Source: Aspidapion aeneum
Taxonomy: Eukaryota; Arthropoda; Insecta; Coleoptera; Brentidae
Length of the DNA stretch: 64,000 bases
Assembly (NCBI GenBank): GCA_963576565.1
Contig: OY755042.1
Location: 6,190,112 to 6,254,111, forward strand
Direction of reading: 5' to 3'
The notes below the pieces were generated by a model, which saw only the letters and a list, made by a program, of their open reading frames with translations, was not told where the DNA came from and searched no databases. A program made the position numbers and the translations under genes. Position 1 is the stretch's first letter; each line of letters starts with the position of its first letter. Shown one piece after another: positions 43,380 to 55,209 of this stretch.

Positions 43380-44130
43380 ACGAATAGGGGGGCCTGGGGC
43401 TGGTTGCAGGTATTGCCCGGCGTTAATTACCAGCCACTACCTTACAACCCCAATACTATTCGTTATTAACAATAATAACGGAGTTATTTCGATTCGAGCC
43501 GACGGAGATCTTTGTTTAAAAACTAAGGGATGTAGATTAAATAACACCTGTAGGGGGTTAAAAGATGTATTATAAAGACTAAGAACCGGTAACTGATACA
43601 ACAAAGGTTGGTGAGTTGGCTATGGGGGCGACACCCTGACTTACCTGAAAACAACAGGATTTGCTGCCGGCTGGTTATCTAGGAACCCCAGTTCACGCCC
43701 AAATTATTGTCGATTACATCACTCGATGTGGCCGCCCGCACTCACCCGGTCTTAACGTTCGTTATAGGGAAAAAAAGCCGAAACTTTAGTTCGGCGAGGC
43801 GACGCCTCGCCCCGCAGTATTTAGTTCTCACGAGTCTCTGTCAGAAAAAAGCCCGGACATATGCATTGCCCGCCTATTTATAAACTATTTCTGCCAAATT
43901 GCAATAATAGTTATTGACGTCAATCGATTTATATCGACTTATAGGTTGTCCCAAAAAGTTAATAAATATAATAATAATAATTATTAAGTTCCTTTTTAAT
44001 TATTTGGGAAATATTGGTTTGACTTTATGTTAAGCGCCCTTCGTGACATCCCCCCTCTTTACTTAAAAATCGCGCCCGATTTTGCCTTCATCGTTGGCCG
44101 TGGGTGTTGCCTCCTGTTAGCCAACAATAC
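43380..44130 (-). mobile_element. Gypsy-like 3' end: polypurine tract and LTR with TATA box
   Basis: On the minus strand AAAGAGGGGGGA (44049-44060) is followed by TGTCACGAAGGGCGC starting at 44048, as a polypurine tract is followed by the 3' LTR. A TATA-like TATAAATAG lies at 43874-43882, and GCGAGGCG-ACGCCTCGC (about 43796-43812) is a strong hairpin. The 3' LTR border is not certain; sequence of unusual GC content goes on to about 43380. The end of pol upstream is not clear. Confidence 0.6.
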
Positions 44131-44399
44131 TTAAATACGAGAAAAAAATTTTTTTTTGGTCACCTTAGTCTACTACTTAAAAATTTGAACTATTATTACC
44201 TTACTTTTTACATTTCATTTTTGACTTATAAATTTCTATAATTATTTTTTCTACCTCTCAGTCAGGCATTAAGATTTAGAAAAGTCTAATACGTCTTGGC
44301 AAAAAATATTACTATTTTATACAATTTGCAATGGGTTAGTTGGCGATTATTGATTACCCACATTTTTGTATACGAACGTTGATATTGATTGCAAGTAAC

Positions 44400-44985
44400 T
44401 CAATGCGGAAAATGATCTGTTATATCGCTATCTAATGCTGCTGAATTACATTTAATGATACCTTTAACAAAGAAATGATCGAAGCAGGAGTCTCCTCGTG
44501 TTGGTATAATAATATATAGAAAATAGCCTTGACTTGATAAAACATTTAAATAATTTGCAACATATTTGTTGGCACTGTCCAATACATTAATATTAGAATC
44601 ACCTGCATAGATTTCCACTGAACATGGAGTAAAATAGCCACCGTAATATTTTAGTCTAAAATAGGCAATCTATAGTGCCCAATTGCACCTATTTTTCCAT
44701 TGTTTTTCAATAGTTCTACGCGCACAAATTTGTACCCATTAACATATTGTTATATTTTGTAACACTAAACCACTTTTACAATAAATTATAGTTCCATCAC
44801 ACCAGTTAATAGAATTCTCATTGTAGAAAATCGAGTAAGATGTATTAAAATCGTACTGATCCTCAATTAAATGAGTCTCTGATATAATAATTATATCATA
44901 ACACTGACACTATTATCAGAAAATATTGTGCTGATTAGATCACTAACCGTTTCACATTTTATCTTTTTACAAGAGTGCTCCTTTA
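44400..44985 (-). pseudogene. Non-LTR endonuclease fragment (CR1/Jockey-like)
   Basis: It reads DIIIISETHLIEDQYDFN (catalytic Glu) and GTIIYCKSGLVLQN. After breaks, IYAGDSNINVLDSANKYVAN and TRGDSCFDHFFVKG follow, then LDSDITDHFPH. The GD-x-N and DH-F boxes are kept, while the final S-D-H is T-D-H. In the minus direction it lies after the RT at 45286-46661, so it belongs to another insertion. Confidence 0.75.
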
Positions 44986-45285
44986 AGATGTGTGGGAGAA
45001 AACAGTATTGTTAATTGTGAGAATTTTTTTGTATTACTCTCTTTCTGAGAATCCAAGAATCTTTTGTAAATGCAACGAATTACGCACCTTTATAGCTTTA
45101 GCCTGACCATTTTTTCTGATCAGAACCGATCCATTTTGATATCAAAAATACTGGTTCCCTTTATTCTTGCATTTTTTACATTCTTTTAAAAGCTTGTAAG
45201 TTGTTTCGGGTTTATTAAGGTAGATAGCGGTTTTCGTATCTTTAATTTGCCGAAGGAGAGTATCTACGTTTTTTTACGACGTTTT

Positions 45286-46661
45286 TTAATTATACTCTAT
45301 ATCAAAGAGAGTGTCCTTCTTTTTAAATTGTCGCATAACTTTATTATAGAAGTATAATTGCCTAATGTCAAGAATTTTACTCTCTTTGTATAAATCGTCT
45401 GATGAAAAGTTTTTGGGTTTTCCGAAAATTCTTTTAAGTAGCCATTTTTGTATTATTTCAAGGGGTCCTAAATGTTTATCTAGGATTCCACCCCAAACTA
45501 TAAGTCCATATGTAAGATGAGGTTGTATTAAGGCTGTATACAGTGTCTTTAAATGCTTTATATCAACAAAAAATTTTAATTCTTTAAATTTGAAAACAAA
45601 GGTTTGTAATTTATTGGTCAGATACTGAATGTGTTTATTCCATTTTAAGTTCCTGTTCATTATTAATCCCAAATATTTAATTTTTTATGTTGTTTTGATT
45701 TTTATTGAGACCATTAATTTTAAGAGTAAGCTCCGAGAAGGAAGGTAGTAAATCTGAGTAACATCCAAAAGGCAAAAAGAAGGTCTTGTCAGTATTAACG
45801 GTAAGCTTTTGATTTAAAAACCACTGGAATGTTCTAGCTAAATCTGACTGCGCCTGCTCCTTTAGATTTTCCCATGTGTCACTTATGATGATGATATATG
45901 ATGACAGAGTCATCCGCAAAACATATTATTTCCCCTTTTGAAGCGATATTAAATAAATTGTTTATATAGAGACAAAACAAAAGAGGACCCAGCACGGAAC
46001 CTTGTGGAACTCCAAACTCCACTTTAAGTTCAGAGCTAGTGTAGTCATCAATGTGAACACACTGGTTTCTATTAGTTAAATAACTTTTAAACATATTCAA
46101 TGGAAGACCACGTATTCCAAGGTCATTTAAGCAACTGAGAAGGATTTCATGATCGACGGTGTCGAATGCCTTGGTCAAATCTGGAAACACGCACAACACT
46201 TTCTCCCCTTTATCTAGTATTTTATAAAGATTTGTTACCAACTTGGCCAGAGCATCCTCCGTCGACATGCCCTCTCTAAAACCAAATTGGTTTGCTGAAA
46301 GAATATCATGCTTGTTCAGGTATTTTATAAGTCGAACTTTAATTACTTTTTCAATAATTTTACTCAATGTGTTAAGAATTGAGATGGGTCTATAGTTATT
46401 AAGGTTTGACTGTGAGCCTCCTTTGTGAAGTGGTGTTATAGTGGCCTTTTTTAAGGGTGTTGCAAAATGACCTGATTCAAAGGACTTATTGACAATATAT
46501 GCTATTGGCTTAGTCAGAAAAGTAGAATTTTCCTTAAAAAATTCACTCTTTATTCCATCATAGCCCGGGGCTTTACCTGTTTCTAGGGAAGAAATAATTT
46601 TAAGTATTTCGAGATCACATGTAGGCAATAGATAAAATGATTTATGGGTCTTTTTCGACAA
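45286..46661 (-). pseudogene. CR1/Jockey-like reverse transcriptase, two frameshifts
   Basis: 45879-46661 reads LETGKAPGYDGIKSEFFKEN, NNYRPISILNTLSKIIEKVI, FGFREGMSTEDAL, FPDLTKAFDTVDHEILLSCL, GVPQGSVLGPLLFCLYINNL and ICFADDSVIIY. All RT motifs and both active-site Asp are there. In the next frame (45677-45919) come FQWFLNQKLTVNTDKTFFLP, then 45286-45672 with LGLIMNRNLKWNKHIQYLTN and HLTYGLIVWGG of the thumb. It is well kept but has no endonuclease attached. Antisense to attractin. Confidence 0.88.
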
Positions 46662-46739
46662 GTTTTGTTTTAAGAATTGAGTATTTTAAATATGTATACA
46701 TTTTATATTATGCATTGAACTAGGTCAGAGCTGCTCATA

Positions 46740-47309
46740 CTACACCACAGGCTGTTTGTTCCTTTCTAAAGTAGGCTTTATTTCATTTATGTTCTCTCTT
46801 TTTATTGTATTATCAACAAACTTTAATACTTTAAGGGATTTTTGAAGGAAAATTTCCTCGGACTCTCCAGTTTCAAATGCTTCGTTTATGGTAAGTTTTG
46901 TGTTTGTTTTAACTTTTTCACCTTCAATCTCTATTAACTTAGATTGCACTAAAGAAGCCTCAGTTCTAAGCTTTTTATTTTTGCCTTTAACCTCTTCTAT
47001 CATTTCACCCATTGCCTTATTCCATTGGCGCTACTCCTCATACATACTTTTTAGAAACTCTAAGGTGTTTTTAATTTCTGTTATTTCATTACGAATTTTA
47101 GATAGTTCTGTTTTTAGTTCAAAGAGTACCAAGTAAATCGAGTCTAAAGCTTTGCCTCCCTGTCCGATAGATAAACTTTTATTTATTGTATCCCAGAACA
47201 TTGCAGGTGAGGTTGTTGCTTTGGCATCCTTGTATTGCAACTTCCACAATTCGTTAAATAACGAGTCATGGTTTTTATAGATCACCTTACTTTTTACCGG
47301 TATAATCAC
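46740..47309 (-). pseudogene. Coiled-coil ORF1-like fragment
   Basis: Two pieces: 47031-47309 with SLFNELWKLQYKDAKATTSP, AMFWDTINKSL and a heptad-rich LKTELSKIRNEITEIKNTLE; and 46740-47012 with MGEMIEEVKGKNKKLRTEAS and VQSKLIEIEGEKVKTNTKL. Charged heptads and the place upstream (minus strand) of an RT suggest ORF1 of a non-LTR element, possibly the same one. The family is not recognised. Confidence 0.5.
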
Positions 47310-48179
47310 CGAAAATTGGACAGGTATTTTTATAAATTACAAAAATAAAACTTACTCGAAAACGGTGGGAAATCGGAACCTATTTAATATGATATCTTTT
47401 GTCAGAAATGACCTCATCTATCACCTATTTTAGTTTGGACCATGACTTATGGGATGTATAAATAATAATAAAGACTTTTTGATTTGATTAGAGTAAATTG
47501 TTATTTGCACTTAAGCTATAATTACTTTTTTTTAACAAGGTGACACCTGACCTTGTTCCCCATTAAACATTCTCTACTACCAACCAGTTATCTATGAAAT
47601 TACGACCAAAAATATTCACATTGTTTTGCGAAATAAGAGGCGAACTTAAACCGTTGTAAAATTGTCGCCGCAAGCAAAATTTTTAAGGAAACAACTCAAT
47701 AAATTGCCTAAATACTCCACAACTAAAAAACATGTTTTTTTAAAGATTTTTGGACTTTTTTATTATTTTGCAAGTTCTTGATTTTTTCACAACCTGTGTA
47801 AAGGTCATTGCTGCTCCTTCCCTCTGGTAATAACCAATTATTTTAATATGGTTTGATAAACCATAAATATTTCTATGCTGAAACACAAAATTTTTATATT
47901 AGGATTTTTCGTTTAAATAATTTATTAGTGCTTAGAAGGGCATCTGAACTACAGTGTGACGGCGGAAGTAGCGCAGCGGCCGCTTGATGGTGCAAACCTA
48001 CAACTAAAATAATAAGAACAACAAAATCGGAAAATTTACTTAATAACTAAATAGTTAAAGAGTTATATTTTTGTGTTTAGCGAGCCTATGAGACTGAAAT
48101 GAAGATTTTCTAAAAAAACTCGATCCTAGTTTTGTCTCATTCAGTCAGAGGTCCATAAGTGCTCTGAGTGCACAACCAC
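47310..48179. other. Intron I stretch with a retrotransposon 3' tail
   Basis: AATAATAATAAAGACTTTTT, followed by GATTTGATTAG at about 47462-47492, looks like the polyadenylation signal and (TTTGA)n tail seen in the element at 18486. No coding part precedes it. The remainder is unassigned. Confidence 0.4.
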
Positions 48180-48404
48180 GGATCACCAACTCGCGGCTAC
48201 AGACTAAAATGCACTCTGGCTCCTTCGATTTCGAGGTTATGTTTTAATTGTTTTGTTTTTGTTCAAATAGACTGGGAGTGTTTAAAGTTTGAAGTCCCTT
48301 CCAGTTTTAAAAATTAGTCCGTGTTTTATATTTGTCGTGTAGTTCGGTCAAATTTATTTTGTGTTATTGTTTCAATTCATATAAAAATACATCGACCTAA
48401 AAAT

Positions 48405-48486
48405 ATGGAATGTACCGAGTGCACTCAGGAGATCAGTTTTTCTTCCAAGTCTAATTTAATAGCTCATTTAAAAAAATTTCATCCAG
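48405..48486 (+). pseudogene. Zinc-finger first exon of the 48189-50106 element
   Basis: ATG at 48405 gives MECTECTQEISFSSKSNLIA, then HLKKFHPG, and meets a donor CCAG|GTAAAT at 48486. The C-x2-C...H-x4-H spacing with aromatic and Leu positions is that of a BED-like or C2H2 finger, usual at the N-terminus of hAT-type transposases. The rest of the gene is replaced by a later insertion. The start is taken from context; upstream is non-coding. Confidence 0.55.
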
Positions 48487-48526
48487 GTAAATTTTTGACC
48501 CCGATGCTTTTTATTATTTATTATTA

Positions 48527-49060
48527 TCACACATATACCATACTATAGTAGTGTGAGCTATAGTGATCCTAATTTTTTCGAGAAAAAAAAGTTGCTCCGA
48601 TGTTAACATTTTTTATATATCTTTGCGTTTCAGATGATTTTGAAACTTTTTTGTTGCGCCGTCTGTCTGTCCGTCTGTCTGTCTGTAAGGACCAACGCGC
48701 ATATCTCAAAAACTGCTTGCTTGATTTCAATTAAATTTGGTACCTAGGCTGGGTCTTGGGTCAAGATGGTTTCATTTGAAAATGAACAAAATCCACCAAA
48801 CACAAGCCAAATAAAAGGGTGGGGGTAGACTTAAAAAATTAGAGTTTAATTGAAAATATGGCATGTGTAATATCAAACGAAAGGTAATTGAGTCTGGAGT
48901 TAAACAAAATAAATTTTAGGTAAAAAAACGGGTGGGGGTAGGTTTAAAAAAATAGAGTTTAATTTAAAACATGGCTTGTGTAGTATCAAACGAAAGGTAA
49001 TTTAGTTGAGTAAAATATATTTCAGTTTTTAGTTATATTAGCTCACACGTACGTAGTATA
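48527..49060. mobile_element. Hairpin-ended repeat family, copy (b)
   Basis: The left hairpin TCACACATATACC...GTGTGAGCT is at 48527-48559, followed by AGTGATCCTAATTTTTTCGA, a short (GTCT)n run (48661-48688), GACCAACGCGCATATCTC, two units of about 110 bp and GCTCACACGTACGTAG at the right. It sits inside the element at 48189-50106. Confidence 0.88.
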
Positions 49061-49271
49061 CTTATTTTTGTTTTATATCGAATCTTCATTATAAATGTGA
49101 TTTAATTATATAGTACCAAATTTTCCATAAATCCTAAACCTCAAAAAGATTTAGCCTGGATTCCTATAGTTCGGAGCCTAAGCCACTTTTGTCTGCATTT
49201 TTGGGTACCGTAAAGATACTTGGTACGAACATAGTACAACACTGTAGTATTATTTTATTGGCTGAACTGAA

Positions 49272-49456
49272 TACCGGGTGTCCCATTTAAAAAATGTGTT
49301 TTTTTTAACATAACTCACCTACTCGTCATTTGATTTTCTTTTCGTTCATAACCATCGTAATCAGAGAAAAAAAATACCAAAACTTTGTCTATTTAACCGA
49401 CCCTGTAGCTCTAATATTAACGAAGTAAGTAATAGTGGCGACTTAACACCCTGTAC
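49272..49456. mobile_element. Small MITE with GGGTGTC ends
   Basis: TACCGGGTGTCCCATTTAAA at 49270 and TTAACACCCTGTACA at about 49443-49457 are imperfect inverted ends. No ORF. Confidence 0.55.
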
Positions 49457-50115
49457 ATTATAATTTGAAAATTCCAGAAACTTCATTTTTACTTAATTTA
49501 TCAAATTTTATTAAGTTAGGCTTGATTAGGTGTTTTTAATATTCTCTCACGTAGATCTCAGAACAGGTACATTTCAGGTGTCAGTTTTTGATATATCGTA
49601 TGAACAGTTTGACGTTTTGACTTTATTTATATCTTTTTTCGTTTAGAATACGAAATTACCTAGAAATCGATACCCCACACGACCACTTTAGATGAAATAA
49701 GATTTTAACAATGACTGTCCTCGTTCCTTTTGCTCCCTCCCCTGAAAACAACCGTTTTCAAAACTTTACTTTTTGTAAATTTTTTGGATTTACAAGCTAT
49801 AAGGTGAAACAAACAAGAAACTGTACTCGAAATGAGTTTCATATTTAATTTATAAATTTTTTCTTGCCCCAAGTACGCCCCTGTATCTGGGCCCTGCACT
49901 GGGTTCCATCGGAGCACCTCTTCTGAAATGGCATTTGTAGGTGTCTACTACCTCTGTGCCAAATTTTATTACAATACGGAAAAATGCAGACAAACCCCAA
50001 AATTTCCTTCTTAGGCCCCGAACTACTACGAATTTTAAAAATATTCGTTCAAATTAACCCGCGAAATCGAAGGAGCCAGAGTGCATTTTAGTCTGTAGCC
50101 GCGAGTGGATCACCA

Positions 50116-50640
50116 AACAAACAGATAGGGATCTTAGGTAGTGGGGGTGCTACACGCATCTTTCACGCAGCCTGCCATTTTGGGGTCACATAGTCGAGAG
50201 GCGCATTCTGTATTTCAATTTTTTTTAAGTTTTGGTAGATGGTGAGCTATAGTGGTGTATAGAGGTGAATTTTATGTGAATTATATTTGTGATTTTATAT
50301 TTGAAAGAAAGAAACAATGAAAACTGTAAATTCATGCGACGGTATACCGTTAATCGAATTTATTTTCGATTTTCGCAGGTTCGTTTAGAAAGTTTCGCAC
50401 TATTTTGTCTTTTGCATTTTTATCTTCCTAGCCCGTTTTTGAGTGTTTTGACCTATCTTAGCAATATCGTCATAATATATGTCTGGGTGTATGTGTGTGT
50501 GTGTTTATTTGAATTTGTGTCCGTATCACGATAGCTCCTAAACCGCTGAACCGATTTTCATAAAATTTTCAAGTAAAATAGTGTTCGACACTCTCTTCCT
50601 TTCCCTTAAACTGCCTACACTACACGCGGAAGACAGCATA
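50116..50640. other. Unassigned with (GT)n
   Basis: GTATGTGTGTGTGTGTTTAT at 50490-50509, followed by CACGATAGCTCCTAAACCGC, a word order like that after the (GTCT)n of the hairpin-ended family but otherwise different. No gene seen. Confidence 0.4.
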
Positions 50641-50649
50641 TACCACTTC

Positions 50650-51392
50650 CAATTCCACACTCTGCACTGGTTCAAAAATTAATTATATACTACAGCGTGA
50701 AACTTTATAACGATCCACCGGAAACTCTAAGATCTATTTCAGATATCTCTAAATTCCGAAAACAACTTAAAAACACCTTGGTTGAACAAGCGTTTCATAA
50801 AATAGATGAATTCTTTGGCTTCTCTTTTTAAAACTTAAATCAGATGACGTTCATAGTGCTTCAAACAAATGGTTATATATCCAACACTCTCTTTATTTTT
50901 TGTTGTTAATTTTTTTCTTTTGTTTTTCTATTTGTCATATACTTTTTTATAAGAATCATTACCTACCTATTTTATGTAATGTGAAAAACACACAATTTAG
51001 GTCAAAATTGTGTGTTTTTCAATGTATTTTTAATTTGTAATTTTTTTTCTTGTTAAAATTTTTTGTTTGTTTAATATTGTTTTTTATTCATATTATCATT
51101 GCTTAAATTTACTATTTTAAACTATATATATTTTTTTAATTTATATTTTACCCATTTTAACATAAGTGTATGTGTGTGTATGTAGTACGTACCTTTTTTA
51201 ACTAAATTTGTTGTTATTATGCCGATGCCGTGCCGTCATTTTACCTCCTTTTTCTAAAATTTTATTTACTAGGTATTATTTTGTTTAAAATACATATTAA
51301 TAAGTATTTTCAAATATGATTAGATTAAGTTAGATTAGAAGTAGGTTCACTTGTATCTTTGGATAATAAAGCATATTTACTACTACTACTAC
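50650..51392 (+). mobile_element. 3' end of a CR1/Jockey-like retrotransposon
   Basis: 50690-50830 reads YSVKLYNDPPETLRSISDIS, then KFRKQLKNTLVEQAFHKIDE and FFGFSF with a stop. This is the usual C-terminal end after RT. About 550 bp of 3' UTR follow, up to AATAAAGCATATTTACTACT and a (TAC)n tail at 51392. It has the same direction as attractin. No TSD confirmed. Confidence 0.75.
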
Positions 51393-52644
51393 CCTTTACT
51401 AAAATGTTTTGCAACGCCTCGAACCGACCAAAATAATAAACGGGCTATCTAAAATTTAGTCCTGTATATTTTTGGTGTGTGCTTTTTGTACTAATAACGG
51501 TTATAGGTATCTCTCTCTCTTGAATTAGTAAGTTAAATTAAAAAGTAAAATAGAAGGTGTAAGGAAATGCTTTAAGTGCGTTTAAGCGATTGCCCAATGG
51601 TAAGCATTCGTTTTACTCAGACCTTCTTATCCAGAATGGTTTTGTCTCTTTATCTCGCATTGGTTTAAAAATCAAAATAAAAGTAAGGGGAAATGCGCAA
51701 GTTTTATCTCTTTCTCTTAAATTAGTTTTAAAAAGGAAAAAGGAGATGCAGCAACTCTAAGATTTTGCAAAATTTAGAAAATGATAATTATCTTGCTTTT
51801 CCAAGCCAAAATGCAGTAAGCAATATTTTAATGAACTCTTATGTCAAATAGTTCAGGCTTGATATGCTATCCATATCATGTGACTCCCCCGAACATTTTA
51901 AGGAGAAGGAGGGGTGGTTCCTCTTCCTAAATATGATTTTTAACAGTTTTTTACTACTAACTGGAATTTTAGTTAGTTAGAATTATGTTTTATAGGCGTA
52001 CTCAAAAAGGGTACATTATTAAAATAATTTTTTTTTGTTTTTCCTTGTTCAATAATACCTTAAAATTTTTTATCTATCATTAGAGAGGACTTTTTTCAGC
52101 CTCAAAAATTGTTTTTTAGTTTTTTCTGAAAGTGTCCTAATGATTTGAAAAATCAAAATACTATCAGAAAGCACTTTTGGGGTGCTCCCACCTTAAATGA
52201 AGTTAACTTGGAAAATTAAGTTTTACGTTAATTTACGGATTCCTAGAAACTCATTTTTTTAGGACGGCTGTTTAAGAAAGATAGGTATGTCAAAATTATT
52301 AAATATGCAACTGTTTACATTTGATTTTTGATTTTAATTTAAAATTGGCAGTTGCAACCTAGTTACAATTTGCAGCATTAAGTTGCCGGACTTACTGCAT
52401 TTTAGTTTAGAGAAGTGTACTTACTTAATGCATTTCAGATTTGTAACTCCCGCACTGGGATATAAGGAAAGCCATAACGAAACGTAGTTTTCGAACAAAA
52501 TATCTGGAAAACGATAAATTAACTCAAAATTTATGCCAATCCTATTTTTTTGATTAAATATTTTCTTACAAATTTAAAAAACCATTTAAAATCTCTTTTG
52601 CGAAGAACTAAAGCCAAAAATCGTTTTTCTCAAAACCACGTTTT
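51393..52644. other. Unassigned part of intron I
   Basis: No exon, ORF or known repeat recognised in 1.25 kb. Confidence 0.35.
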
Positions 52645-52782
52645 AGCTCACACATATACTATACTATAGTAGTGTGAGCTATGGTGATCCTAATTTTTTC
52701 GAGAAAAAAAAAGTTGCTCCGATTTCAAAAATTTTTATATATCTTTGCGTTTCAGATGATTTTGAAACTTTTTTGTTGCGCC

Positions 52783-52816
<34 letters not shown>

Positions 52817-52817
52817 A

Positions 52818-52848
<31 letters not shown>

Positions 52849-53345
52849 GTGTCTGTATGTCTGTCTGTAACGACCAACGCGCATAACTCAAAAACCGCTT
52901 GCCCGATTTTTATGAAATTTGGTACCCAGGCTGGGTTTTGGGTCGAGATGGTCCCATTTAAAAATGAACAAAATCCACCGAACACAAGCCCCATGGAGTT
53001 AAACAAAATACATTTTAGTTTATTTTAAAAAAAGGGGGGGGGGGGTAAATTTTAAAAATTAGGGTTTAAGTGGAAATATGGCGTGTGTGATATCAAACGA
53101 AAGGTAATTGAGTCTGGAGTTTAACAAAATACATTTTAGTTTTTGTTTTTTTAAGGGTGGAGGTGGATTTCAAAAATTTGAGTTTAAGTCAAAACATGGC
53201 TTGTGTGGTATCAAACAAAAGGTAATTTAGTGTGGATTTGAATAAAATATATTTCAGTTTTTAGTTATATTAGCTCACACGTACACTATAACTATAGTAC
53301 CTAGTGTGAGCTTAGGGGCCCATATATTGGCAGAGTATTTTTTAC
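52645..53345. mobile_element. Hairpin-ended repeat family, copy (c), with (GTCT)n
   Basis: The left hairpin is at 52645-52680 (AGCTCACACATATACTATAC and its inverse). The (GTCT)n run with a few GTAT and GTGT is 52784-52868, then GACCAACGCGCATAACTC, G-rich text (53031-53046), two units of about 110 bp and a right hairpin 53274-53312. The 33 bases after it match in reverse the left flank of copy (a), so the element reaches about 53345. Confidence 0.9.
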
Positions 53346-53960
53346 TGCATTCTGGTTTTGGACGGCAGAATAGTCTAAGCGTGTTTATCCCTTTCATACC
53401 TCATGCGTCACGGCTTTTCCAACCTGAAAGTTTTTCTTCCTCACACAATAAACCGGATGATGCTCACAAAATCGTTATATTACTTACAAACGTCGGTCGG
53501 CTTCATCCCCAGAGAAACTAATGGATATATACTACAAAAGATCAATACACAAAAATAGAATATTTTGAATAAACAATGAATAGATTTCGTTAGACTGAGA
53601 CATAGATATAATTTATTTAAGGATAAAGAAGGATCACCATACCCACATATTTTTAATTAATAGTTTGTCAGATCAGAGGAAATAATAATAAAACTTGTGG
53701 GCGCGTATAATAAATCTTCTATATTTATTTATCCCTCTTTCAGTGCCGCCGTCTTCTTTTCGGATCTTATTTAAGAGTAAGCTTAGTCGATTACATGATT
53801 TTTACATTACGATCAACAGGGCGGGTAGCGGCCGATAACAGCCGATAGTTCCGAGATGTCGTAACGTGTCGAATCCGAGACCGAATCGTTACTCGCGGAC
53901 CTTAAGGGAAATATAGACCGAACCTTATAAAATTCATTTGATGCTTACAAAGGCATATTG
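53346..53960. other. Unassigned part of intron I
   Basis: No element recognised; CG-richer text at about 53800-53900. Confidence 0.35.
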
Positions 53961-54852
53961 ATATAGTAAGTAAGTAAGTAAGTAAAATCTTTATTTAATC
54001 CTTATTACCCAAGTGGGTGTGGATCCTGCCAAATACATCAAAAAAAATTATAAATACATTGCTACAAGTAAAATCAAGAATACTTATTGTAAATCACTAT
54101 TTTATAGTAGTTTTTTTACCTAAAGTAGGTATTTTGAATAACTTTTAAACGTTATTAAGTCAACATCATAACAAAATAAAATTGCCCTAAAGCTGAACGA
54201 CTAATTAGCTAAAATTTTTTAAAAAATATAGTACATTTACAACAAACACAAAACAAGTAATAATAAAATAATTCTAAAACAAATCCCTCAAACTAGAATC
54301 AAAAAACTCATCGACGGAATAATATGCCTTTGTTATTAAATAGTCTTTTAGTTTAATCTTTAGGGTTTTAGGAGCAAAATTTCAAAATTTTAGTGGTAAT
54401 TTGTAATTGTAATAAAAAGATCATAATTGGAAAGCATAAAACTCACACACTCCAATATATACAAGGAATATATCGTTCGTATTTTATTTTTAATAAATAC
54501 TTCCTTACAACTAACGGTATTTTTTAATTGAAAAATAATTCTCTCAGTCCTCGTTTTTGCAATTTTAAAACTAGTTGCTTCAACTGAGTTTCCCCAAAAA
54601 ATAATTTCATACCTGACCCTGGACTGAATATAGGCATGAAATGCTGACAGGGAAGCTGTTAGACCAATATTATCCCTAGTTACTAGTTTTAGGGCATACC
54701 AATATTGACACCTACTTTTTGATAAAGTTTCGACATGTATTTTCCAATTAAGATCTTTGTCTATATTTAGTCCTAGAACTAAAACCGAATCAAGATTTAT
54801 TAACCCAATATCATAAATTTTTATTTGTGCAGTGTTGTTTCTAATACTTATT

Positions 54853-55200
54853 TAAAGAACAAGGTTTGAAAACGACTCTGCACACGATCGAGACACTTTG
54901 GTAGACCGAGCCGAAGGCGAGGTCTACAAGTCGAGGGAGTGTGCAAAGAGGGTTTCAAACGAGTTTGTTACAATATTTTTTAAACGACTGCTAATAAAGA
55001 AAGAAAAATCAAATTTTAATTTAACTTGTTTTTATTTCCGACATTTTTACAACAAAACTTTAAAAATTCAACAATTTTTTGACGTATCTAATCAACAAAA
55101 CATACGAGCAGTGACGGTTGCTACGGAACTAAGCCAACTTATTTGATGGGTGACATAAGCGTGTGCAAAACGTTTTGCACACAGCGTGCGCAAAATGCCA
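54853..55200. other. Insert in the retrotransposon, with a 110-bp hairpin
   Basis: GGTTTGAAAACGACTCTGCACAC-like text at 54860 is inverted at about 54945 (GTGTGCAAAGAGGGTTTCAAAC). TGCGCAAAA and TTTTGCACAC words repeat near 55170-55230. Its nature is unknown. Confidence 0.5.
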
Positions 55201-55209
55201 TTTTCAGAT

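Larger units (their letters stand above)
48189..50106 (+). mobile_element. 1.9-kb DNA element with 45-bp TIRs and 9-bp flanking repeats
   Basis: ACTCGCGGCTACAGACTAAA at 48189 is inverted at 50106, with TIRs of about 45 bp nearly perfect. GGATCACCA flanks it at 48180-48188 and 50107-50115. It contains a zinc-finger first exon, the hairpin-ended copy (b) and a small MITE. TSD length of 8-9 bp fits hAT- or MULE-type elements. A transposase core is not seen. Confidence 0.85.

Noticed and set aside
43067..43381. 104-codon minus-strand ORF
   Set aside because: Low-complexity, no recognisable motif, no related copy in the window.
52674..53028. ORFs rich in Cys-Leu-Ser-Val or Thr-Asp-Arg-Gln on both strands
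   Set aside because: Pure translation of the (GTCT)n microsatellite.
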